Source: Chionoecetes opilio
Lineage: Eukaryota > Arthropoda > Malacostraca > Decapoda > Majidae
Direction: 5' to 3'
DNA: 64,000 bases
Assembly (NCBI GenBank): GCA_016584305.1
Contig: JACEEZ010011040.1
Coordinates: 90,001-154,000 of the forward strand
The notes beneath the pieces are model-generated. The model was not told the DNA's origin. It was given only the letters and a program-made list of their open reading frames with translations, and made no database searches. A program made the position numbers and the translations under genes. Shown here one piece after another: positions 36,166-47,857 of this stretch (positions are counted from its first letter, which is position 1; each line of letters opens with the position of its first letter).

Positions 36166-37400
36166 TAGGTGTGTTTGGTATATATAGGTGTATTTGGTAT
36201 ATTCAGGTATATTTGGTATATTTAGGTATATTTAGGTGTATTTGGTATATTCAGGTATATTTGGTATATATAGGTATATTTAGGTGTATTTGGTATATTT
36301 AGGTATATTTAGGTGTATTTGGTATATTTAGGTGTATTTGGTATATTTAGGTGTATTTGGTATATTTAGGTATATTTAGGTGTATTTGGTATATTTAGGT
36401 GTATTTGGTATATTTAGGTGTATTTGGTATATTTAGGTGTATTTGGTATATTTAGGTGTATTTGGGTTTTTTTGGTGTATTTGGTATTTTGGGTGATTTG
36501 GTATATTTGGTGTTTTGGGTATATTTTTGGTAATTTTAGGTGTATTTTTTTATATTTTAGGTTATTTGGTATATTTAGGTTTTTGGTATTTTTAGGTGTA
36601 TTTGGAAATTTTTTGGTTTTTTGGTATATTTAGGTTTTTGGTATATTTAGGTTATTTAGGTGTTTTTGGTGTATTCAGTGTATTTTGGTGTATTTGGGTT
36701 ATTTCTTTATATTTTCGGTTATTTGGGTTATTTGGTATTTTAGGTATATTTAGGTATATTTAGGTGTTTTGGTATTTTTAGGTGTTTTGTTATTTTTGGG
36801 TGTATTTGGTATATTTGGGTGTATTTGGTATATTTGGTGTTTTTTGGTATTTTTGGGTGTTTTTGGTATTTTGGGTATATTTGGTGTTTTGGTATTTTTG
36901 GGTTTTAATGGTATTTTAGGTGTTTTTGGGTTAATTTGGGTTTTTGGTATTTTGGTGTTTTTGGTTATTTGGTGTTTGGTATATTAGGGTATAGGGTATA
37001 TTTGGTGTATTTGGTTATTTGGTGTATTTGGTTTTTAGGTGTATTTGGTATTTTTAGGTGTATTGGTATTTTTTTGGTGTTTTTGGGTATTTTAGGTGTA
37101 TTTGGTTATTTAGGTTTTTTTTGGTATATTTTAGGTGTTTTGGAATTTGGTGTATTTGGTATTTTGGGTATTTGGTAATTTAGGTGTTTTATTTTTTTTT
37201 TGGGTGTTTTTTAGGTGTTTTGGTGTTTTGGGTGTATTTCTTTATTTTCGGTTATTGGTGTTTTGGTATATTTGGGGTGTATTTGGTATATTTGGGGTTT
37301 TTTTTTGTATATTTTTGTTTTTGGTATATTTTAGGTGTATTTCATTATATATTTCGGTATATTTAGGTGTATTTGGTGTATTTAAGTATTATAGTATATG
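36166..37400. repeat. 19-bp satellite array, block 3
   Basis: The first 300 bases are clean 19-bp units. From about 36460 to 37340 many 'tat' positions read 'ttt' or lose a base, giving a T-rich variant. The array ends about 110 bp before exon 1 of the MSS51-like gene. Confidence 0.9.
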
Positions 37401-37511
37401 TATGTATGTCTTAATTTGATATGTCTTAATAATATGTCTTAAGTATGGTATATTTCATTACGTATTACCGTATTAACACACCCTTCTTCTTCTTCCGACA
37501 GATTCACCGTC

Positions 37512-39644
37512 ATGGCTTTCGAGGTTGGCGAATATCCTCCCATGAACTTCCGAGAGAAATACAAGTGTTACCTCGCGCCCCAGGGATACCTGCTGCCGCC
37601 GCACGTGGTGTTTGGCAAGAACAAGAACCTGGGCAGCACGGCAGAGGTGGCGATAAGGAAGGCCTTCAAGATTACCATGAAGAAACTTAAGAAGATGAGG
37701 TCTTCGTGCGCCGCCTGTGGCAAAAAGGAAGGTAGGTCTTGTGGGGGTCTTGACCTGACATATCTACTTATTTATTTACTTAACTACTTACATACTTACT
37801 CTTATACTTATTTACTTATTTATTTACTTTACTACTTACTTACATACTTACTTATTTACTTATTTACTTATTTGTTTGGGGAAAAAGGTACATAACTGTG
37901 TCAAAAATACACCAATACAATTTTATCACTTATTTGAACTCCAAATTCATTTTGCTATGGCTCATCAGAAAGGCCTGTTCAAGCTCTATCTGGACTCTAT
38001 CATAGTATTTTCCTGTAAACCTCATAGTTTTGGAGTTATTTAAGAAAATAGGATTTTTTACTGAAAATCTAAGGTGTTTTCACAAAGTATCTCTCATGAG
38101 ATTATTAGGGGCATATTATATATACCGCTATTAAGGGTATGTCATATCTACCCCTCTAATTATATATGCTCTTAACCCTCTCACGCACAGTGACGCGATT
38201 CGCGTCAAAACGGAATCGTCTGCATCTGAGCTTTTGATGCGATTCGCGTCAAAAAACTTGTAAAAATTCGCCAAAAATAAAGTATTTATCAGAATCGCGT
38301 CAAAATTTTCTGCGTCAAAGATCCAAGCTAGACCTATAAAATAAACTAATTGTCAACTCTCTCGTGAGAGTGGATTTGAAATGATAAGGGCTTGTGTCTC
38401 AGCTTCCTCTCAGCAGGCAGCCTGTGAGCGCGGACTGTCGTCCCTTTAAAACGTGTCCCGAGCTGGCCATACTGGCCATATGAAAATTATAATGGTAGCG
38501 TTGGAATCCTCATAAAAATCCTCTTTTATTGGCATATACACCATAAAAAGTCCACTCAGGAAGTTTCGAGCTACGAAGTGGTGAACGTAAGTATTTCTTA
38601 TTTCTCTTTACTCAATGTTTTTTTCGGGGTCGGTAAATTCCGCTATTTATTTGCATTTCTTGTTATTTTTTTCTTTCATAAGGCAGAATAATCTCTTGCA
38701 AAACCAATGATATATAATAATGCCAAGAAAAAAGAATACACGTTGGTGAAATTGATAACATAAAAAAATAATTCGCCGCACAGTCTGGCCATTTCGCGGG
38801 GCCCCTTAGGGAGCCCCAGACGGATGTCGCAGTGGATGGAGAAACTTATTACACTTTTCGTGTGTGAGGGTTAATAGGAATTATTAAATAGGGTATTAAC
38901 ACCACAGATATATTTCACCCTATGTTTCCTTATAAAAGCATTTTACTCCGTAACTTTTAGGCCGAGAGTAAATATGCATAGAAGCGAAGTTGTTAAGGTT
39001 GATGTGACACACCCTCACCTCCCTCTCTGTGCAGGGGTGTCTCTGGGGTGTGAGGGGTGCGGGGCTGTGAGGTACTGCTGTGAGGAGTGTCAGTCGTCGC
39101 GCCTCACCTCCCACGCCCTTGTGTGTCACCACCTCAAGGAAGAACTGCTGGATCAGGTGAGGCCTACTGTGTGTGTGTGTGTGGGGGGGGTGGGGGGGTG
39201 GGGGTGGGTGGGTGTGGGTGTGTGGGTGTGGGTGGGTGTGGAAAGTGGGATTTGTATCTATGTATAGTCTATTTTTTTTAACGAGGCAAAAAATCCTGCC
39301 CCCTTGCTGCTTACTGACTGATATTTGATGCCAGGAGAAGGGAATACTACGCTTCTTCTTAATTTCAGATGTATTTTATCATAGTTAACAATATTATCAG
39401 GTAAACACAGGCATCATTTTAACCATGAGACCTTAAGATAAAATGGAATTTTTGCCTCGTTTAAAAAAATAGACTATATCTACATTATTTTAGTATTATG
39501 GGTAAAGTTTTTCTTTGTTGTTATGTTAAGTCATCTTGTTTTGCAAATGTTTTTTTTATGGTTTATATATGGACCACGGACCATGACAACAATTGCTGCA
39601 TCGTATATTTGTATTTTTTTGTGGTCAATAAATATCTATATCTA

Positions 39645-39696
<52 letters not shown>

Positions 39697-39842
39697 GTTG
39701 TGTTGTTGTTGTTGGATCACTCACTATTAGAATTTCATTTTTTTTTTTTACATTGTCATTTCACTGTAATCTCTTCTTCATAGTTATTGTTTTCTTGTGG
39801 CTCTTAACTAATTTGCTCTTAAATGTTGGATCAGGTGAAGGC

Positions 39843-39895
<53 letters not shown>

Positions 39896-39940
39896 GTTAT
39901 TGCTTGTGTTGTGTGTTGAGTTGTCATTGAGGTTCTACTA

Positions 39941-40036
<96 letters not shown>

Positions 40037-40270
40037 CCCCCCCCAGGTGGTAGAGTGCCTGCCCTCGCCCCTCACGCCCACGCCAGACATCCTGAGGGGG
40101 CGTGGGGGCGTGGTGAAGGACTGGAGGGACTGGTTCTGTAATCACACCACCCTCGCCCCTGCCTTCACCCAAAAGACACCCGTCATCAGGATGTGGTGGG
40201 AATACACGGGACTGCCCATACCAGGTGGGTGGGTGTGGGTGGGTGTGTGTGTAGGCAGGCGTGACATGGA

Positions 40271-40321
<51 letters not shown>

Positions 40322-40938
40322 CAGAGACAGGGACAGAGACAGAGACAGAGACAGAGACAGAGACAGAGACAGAGACAGAGACAGAGACAGAGACAGAGAC
40401 AGAGACAGAGAGACAGAGACAGAGACAGAGACAGAGAGAGAGAGAGAATTGTACAGACAGACTTGAAGGAAGTTTCACGACAGTACACAGTTACGTTAAA
40501 AGACTTTCTCTGTGTGCGGGTGTGGGTGTGTGTGTGTATGGGTGTGGACGTGTGGGTGTGTGTGGGTCGTCAGGATGTGGTGGGAGTACACGGGACTGCC
40601 CATACCAGGTGGGTGTGTGTGGGTGGGTGTGTGTGTGTGTGTAGGCAGGCGTGACATACAAGGTGGGTGGGTGTGTGTGTATTTACCTAGTAGTGTTTTA
40701 CAGGGCCTGAGCTACACTGGTGGGGTCCCGTCTCCGTATCTACATTTATCCAGTCTTTCTTTCAATTGGTGCACATTCTTTGTCAATATCACCTCCTCAT
40801 TGAGTCCATTCCAAACTTTTACATTTCTATGAGGGAAGCTGTACTTCTTTATGTTGTTCAGGCATCTCCCTTTTCCTAGTTGTTTTGTATGTCCTCTTGT
40901 GTATCGACCTTCTCTTTGTTTCCGAGTCAGTAGTTCTT

Positions 40939-40979
<41 letters not shown>

Positions 40980-43900
40980 ACCTAGTTGTGATATAGGGGA
41001 AATGAGTTACACTGGTGGGGTCCTGTCTCCTTGTCTCAATAGGTCAATCTTAGCTTTAAAAACATGAATACCATGTGTGTAATATAACCCTTATATTTAG
41101 CCCTTATATATAACCCTTATATTATTACCCTTATATTAACAGAAGTACTAGACCCTTATATCAACAGAAGCACCTGACCCTTATATTATTACCCTGTTAC
41201 CATTATCACCCTTAGTATTATTATGCCCTTATATTATCACCCTTATATTATTACCCTTATTATTTATCACCCTTATATTATCACCTTTATTAATATTATA
41301 TGATCACCTTCTCTCTTTGCATGCATGAAGGTAATATTTACCCATACACCCGCCTTGAAGCATTCCTCTACAGTATTTAGTAGAATGTTGTAGGACACCT
41401 GTGGTCGAATGCTTCTATTTTGCCAACAATCCTCATTATAACGCCATGAATAATGTAAAACTCGTATATGTTCATTTTGCATAAACCTATGTTGACCATG
41501 ACAACACTTAATTGTAGCTGGTTTGGTAGGAAATAATGGAAAATAAGTCAAGCCCGACACCCCGAGACCCGACGTCCTGAGCTGACGGGAGGTTCCCAGA
41601 CGGCCACCAGATGGCAGGTCAGCTCACTGTTATAGTCTATACTACGGCAGTGAGAAGCGGGGCAAGGTTTGCGGGGCGGGGATCCCCACACATGTAAACA
41701 ACAACAAAATTCCGACAAAAACGAGTGCCAGATTCATTCAATACACATCAAAACTATTCAGGAAAAGTAAGTTCGAAATCGTTGAAAGCCCACTACCGAA
41801 ATTTTACCGAAAATGTATTAACTCGAATCGTCCGGACACCGTAGTGACAGGTGTGGTGTATGTGGTAAAGCGAGAGAGGCTAAGAGTGAGGTGTTAGCCC
41901 CCCAGTGTGTGTGTCTGACACAAAGAGCGAACGCGCATTTCTCGTCCACTATAACGGCTTCAGCCCCGTACCGCCGCGGCCACGGGTACGGCGCGGGCCA
42001 CAGTGGTCCATAGAAGCTAATCTCGGGCACGCGGGACTCGAACCTAGGATCAGCGCATCAAGGTATACCCTGGATACGTCTCTGTAGTATTCAGCGGGAG
42101 ACACTTAGCGAAAACACGTCAAAATATTCCATCTACCGGCATCAAACTATGATGTCATATATTTCAGGGAGAATATTATGCTGAAAGGCTAATATGGCGG
42201 CAATGTATCATCGTCCTGCCTATATTTATCAATAACAATACTCAGAGTATCACTAATATGCCATAAATAAGGTATTTAAGGGTAAATCTTGCCTTATTTC
42301 CCATTAATTAAGTATATATATCTTGGGTAAACAACAAACATGGCGGCCCAGCTGGTTCAACCCAGCTGAACGCTGATTGGCTGTCAATGTAGCGAGGCCT
42401 CTGATTGGCGGTCAGTGTAGCGAGGCCTCTGATTGGCCCTTGGAAATCCCGGCTCGCCGCCATGTTACGAGGTGCCAATTACGCATTTTAAAACGACTAT
42501 TAACTTTTATTCGTGCACCGATATAGGATTGCATAGCCTTATTGAAAACCCCAGTTTTTTTTATGACTCCATATAAAGTCTCCGAGTTAAAGGCCTTCGT
42601 AAAAGAAATATGACTCAATCAGTTAGTAACACCTTACAATTTATCGATATTTTGTTGATAATTATTTTTTTACACAAAATATAGGGGGATTTTTGTGTGT
42701 TTTAATATATTTCAATATTTCCGCATCGTTTTATGCATTAATCACGCGCCTGGTGGCTGCATTTTGTTTCTTTGTTTTAGGGGGATTTTGTTTACACTCA
42801 CGTCTACCTTATTCTTTCTTCTACATGAGCGGTGAGGTTATTTGTGTGTGATTAGTATGCCTACAGGCGCAGTGTGTTTGTGTGTGTTTATGGGACGTGT
42901 TTTTCACGTGTTTACTAAAGGAATACATCTGACTCAGTGGTTTAAGGGGTCAAATTATCGAAAAAGCAAAACATGTTTTGCTTTTTGGTTTCAACACTAA
43001 ACTAGGATCTGTTACTGTTTATAAGATACACACATCATATACTATTAGCTCATATTTTTTCACAAATTATACGCGCTTCGTCAAAAAGTCGCGTTTTGTT
43101 GTGGTGAATTTGAGTTTTTTTAGGCCATCTTTTAAAACACGATATTTCATTGATTCTTCATTATTTCATTGTTTTTTTCGGCATATTGTGTCCTATTTAT
43201 CATTATTTTACTTTATCCTTGTTGATTTATTCATTTGGTGTTTTTTGATTAATGAAAGGAAAAGTTAGCTCGAGTTGGATGTCAAGATCAAGAGAAGCTC
43301 TGATCAAGACGATGATGACGCCATGCCTCATGATGACGTCACACGGCAGCCATATTGGCTATTTATCCTTCTTATATTTATACCTCAATTTACGCCTCCC
43401 CGTGGAATATTCAAGGCTATTTAACGGGTAAGAAAGGGCGTGGGGCTGTATTGCATGATATTACCCATTGACAAAGACAATATATGCGTGATAAATAGGT
43501 AAAAACTGGGTATTTTTGGCTTAACTTATCTTATTTCTCTTATTTTCTTATGCTTTTTACTGCAATTTACGGGTTCCCGTGCAATATTAAGGCTATGTAA
43601 GGGGTAAGAAAGGGTGTGGGCTGTATTGCAGGATATAACACCCAAGCAGAGAAATATATGCACGCTAAATGGGTAAAAATGGGGTATTGCTGGCTTCACT
43701 TATCATATTTTCTTCTGCTTTTTACCTCAATTTACGGGTTCCCTTGCAATATTCAAGGCTATGTAAGGGGTAAGAAAGGGTGTGGGACTGTATTGCATGA
43801 TATAACCCCCAAGCAGAGGCAATATATGCACGCTAAATGGGTAAAAATGGGGTATTTCTGGGTTCAAAACTTTCCGCTATTATAAAAACAAGCCTTTTTC

Positions 43901-46900
43901 TAATAGATTTCTAATATTCTAATAGATTTTGATGTGCTTGTGTCCTCACTAATAACTTCTTGGTCTAAATCACCCTGTTTTTCATAAGGGGGATTTCATT
44001 ATTGCAGCTGGCGACTATACTGTTATCTACGGTAGGGAAGGGGTGGTGGTGGAAGGGGATAACACATGGGGCACCTGAGGAACCTGACCTGACCTCATTC
44101 CCCTCTACCTGGAATGTCCTGACGGTTGTATTTATAGAAATAGGACGCCTAGCTGTTACGCCTATGTGTGTGTGTGTGTGTGTGTGTGTGTTTGTGTGAA
44201 CGTTGATTTAAAGAAAAAGTGAGTGCATTATAACGTAAAATGCAGAGGCAGCTGCAGCATCCTCCTCACTCACAGACATTCTGAGAACAACAGTTACTGA
44301 AGGCTGGACAGGAAACATTTAGGAATCATTGTTTCCAACCTTTGGAAACAGTTGTGAAACATTGTTCCCAAACAAAATTTCCATCAATACTACGTGGGTT
44401 GTGTTTTGTGTGGGTGGGTTGGTGTGTCGGTGGGTGGGTGGTGTGTCGGTGGTGGGTGGGTGGGTGTGGGTTGTGGGTTGTGGGTGTGGGTGTGTATTTA
44501 CCTAGTTGTGATATACGGGAAATGAGTTACACTGGTGGGGTCCCGTCTCCTTGTCTCAATGGGTCAATCTTAGCTTTAAAAACATGAATACTTTTGGCGT
44601 CTATAATTTCACTGTCCAGGCTATTCCACATATCAATGCACCGATAGGGAAACCTGTACTTCTTGATGTCCTTCAAACACCTTGTCTACTTAAGCTTCTT
44701 CGTATGACCTCTTGTGGCTCCTACTCCGTACATACATGTCCTCTTTGTCATTTCTCTCCATTCCTGACATGGCTCTGTGGCTCCTGCGTCCCATACATAC
44801 ATGTCCTCTTTGTCATTTCCCTCCATTCCTGACATGGCTCTTGTGGCTCCTACGTCCTGTACATACATGTCCTCTTTGTCATTTCTCTCCATTCCTGACA
44901 TGGCTCTTGTGGCTCCTACGTCCTGTACATACATGTCCTCTTTGTCATTTCCCTCCATTCCCTCCATTTATTTATTTATTTTTTACATTTGTGCCTATAG
45001 CGCCTATAGGCAGTGGTGACCCAGGGCTCGGATGGTAGGCCCTGGAGGTTCACTTGAGGGCTGTGATGTGTTGGTCCTCGCCCGTGGTGGCGCAGTGATT
45101 AGAGGCTCATGTATTATAGTGATGCCTGTGATTAGAGGCTCATGCATTATAGTGATGCCTGTGATTAGAGGCTCATGCATATGGACACTTGATTAGAGGC
45201 TCAGCATATGTGAGCCTGTGATAGAGTCAGATATAGTGACTCGGATTAGGCTCATGCATTATAGTGATGCCTGTGATTAGAGGCTCATGCATTATAGTGA
45301 CACCTGTGATTAGAGGCTCATGCATTATAGTGATGCCTGTGATTAGAGGCTCATGCCGCCCCCCTGTGTCCAACGATGCACTCGCAATGGAAGGTAGAGT
45401 TAATGGGCAGGGCATGTGGGTGTTCTTAGGCCACTCGACGGTGCAGAAAGGTTTTGGTTTCCGTCGGGGATCGAACTCGGGTCACCGAAAACGCCAGTCG
45501 GAGACGCTAACCACTCTGCTACCGCCTCCCCATGACATGGCTCTATACATTGCTATCAAGTCTCCTCTTTTTCTTCTTTCTTCCAATGATGGCAACCCTA
45601 TTTCTTCAGCCTCTCCTCATAAGTCAGGTCTGACAGGCTACCTCGTCTGTCTTCTTGTAGCTCTTTTACCTCTTTAAAGATCTTCTCTGAAATCTGGCAA
45701 TTAGTTTTCCGGACATAATCTCTGAGCACGGTTTCTAAATTCTCGGATTGGCGCATCAATTTTCTTCGGGAGACGTTGTTGCCTCACTGACGTCAATTTA
45801 CCGCACCCATAGAGTTGTCACATGCATTGTCATTCTATTCAGAGCATCATCACCCTTGACAAACTGTAAAAGCATAGATTAAAAAATAGAAATTAGGAGA
45901 AATTGGTTCACAAATAGGGTGGTAAATGCTTGGAATGGACTCAGTAGACAGGTAGTTAGTGCGGAGTCATTAGAGAGCTTTAAAAGGAGGCTGGAGATAT
46001 TCATGGATGGGGATGAAAGGTGGATGTAGGTAGTGTTAAGTAACAGGAACTACCACGTGTAGGTCTCCCAGCCTCTTGTAGCTCCTTATTTTCTTATGTT
46101 CTTATATTTAACCCTTATATTAACAGAAGCACCAGACCCTTATATTATTACCCTTATATTTAACCCTTACATTATCACCCTTAAAGTAATCGTCCAGACC
46201 AATTTTTTTTTTGCCTAATTATGTTGAATACACATTCAAAACACCTAATTCACCAAAAATAATTGATTTCCAGGCCTTATTTCCGTAAAAAAACGTACTT
46301 AAAAAGCGCGCGAAAAAAACATTCTTCCCTCCAACAGGGCTACGAATATTATTGATGACGTCACAGGAGGAGCGGAGAATGTAAACAGCAGTCGTCTGCC
46401 TGTGTGACACCTGTTGGCAAATGTGATGATGAGCGATTGTACTTCGGTGTCAGACTGAATCTGTCGCTGTGACAGATCTAGAGTACGATGCTCAATCTGA
46501 GACAGAAATAAATGACGCTGCTCGCGTAAATGAGGAAAACGAACCTCAGATTGTGATGGGCTACGCTATGGTGTGTGGCTACGGAATGTGTGGGTGGGTG
46601 GGGGGTGATGTAGACAGTGTGACATGACAGGCAAGGGAGTGTTGTTGACTGGTTTGTGTTGCAGACTGCCATACAAGGCTACGCTATTGTGTGTGGCTAC
46701 GGAATGTGTGGGTGGGTGGGGGGTGATGTGTCCGCCGCACAGATCTCTTCCACAGATTTAACGTCGTCGTATCAGTCGGAAACGTGTGCAAACTTCTCTG
46801 GAAAGCACAGCTGTCTTGCTGCACCCATAAAGGATGCATGCATGTGGCATATCGCAAAAACAATCTATCGGAAACACCCAAATATCTTCAAGTACTATAT

Positions 46901-47825
46901 ATTTATCTCTTGTGTTTACGTGCTTCTGGGTCAGCGCGGGGAGAGGAGGCTTCCTGATGTGACGTCACTGAGCCGTGGCGCATCGTCTGCAAGCCTTGAG
47001 GAGCGTTTTGAGAGCTCGGGGAATTTGCAGATTTTGATTGCGGATTATTTAAAAACGGCTAACTGGATGCAAAAAGTGACAACATATTGTTGATATACTC
47101 GCTAATGGCTATAATTTTATTGCATTAAATCAGGAATGATGAAATGGTCTGGACGATTACTTTAACAGAAGCGCCAGAGGTGGAAGCGTCCCTGTGGAGG
47201 ATTTACAGCAACGCATTCACAACTCCAATCACCATTGGTCTCTGTGCCACATGGTTCCCGGGCCTAACCACCTCCACCTCCACCTCCTCCACCTCAATCA
47301 AGTCCAAAGAGGAGTTCCACATCCACCTACTCGGAGCGGATGAACCGGAAGTTCGAGCCGTCCAGGAAGGGATCATCCAGGTGGGTGGAGTGGATAATGT
47401 GGATGAAGTGGATTAGACTCATCATCATCATCATCATCCATTCTGTTTAACCCCTTCACACCCAGATTTTTCCTTTGCTATAAAAATAATTGTATGTTGT
47501 CGAGCCATAAAATCACATAAAGTAGCTGAATATACCAAATGAGTTAGTGGACAAGGATACTTAACAGGTCAGATCTATTACATATTGCTTATAATCACTC
47601 AAAATTGTCTAATGGTACCCAAATTACAATGGAAATTCTGGGTCTCAAGGGGTTAACGTCAGATTTTCCCCGTGAGGTTAGAGGGTGGATGATACGCTTC
47701 CATCTGTCTCTATCCATTGCCTCAACTTCCTCCATACTGCCAGATCCTTCTCAACACACAGGCATGGACTAGACCACCTGCTGTGTTGATTTTGGTGATC
47801 GTGAGTAGAGTAGACAGACACACAC

Positions 47826-47857
<32 letters not shown>

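Noticed and set aside
20850..37400. CRISPR-like reading of the repeat array
   Set aside because: No unique spacers; head-to-tail 19-bp units in a eukaryotic context.
24228..37419. Several 60-94-codon Phe/Gly/Val/Tyr-rich open frames
   Set aside because: Produced by the 19-bp satellite; all share the repeat's codons.
39924..40644. Open frames of up to 184 codons on both strands over the GA/GACAGA and CT tracts
   Set aside because: Microsatellite translation; the only real coding part is exon 3 at 40047-40224.
42978..43268. 96-codon Phe/Ser-rich open frame in intron 3
   Set aside because: AT-rich, no domain, no splice or codon pattern like the real exons.
44686..44967. 93-codon antisense frame with 22-aa repeats as a gene
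   Set aside because: It continues into the LINE B C-terminus and is a repeat expansion inside that pseudogene.
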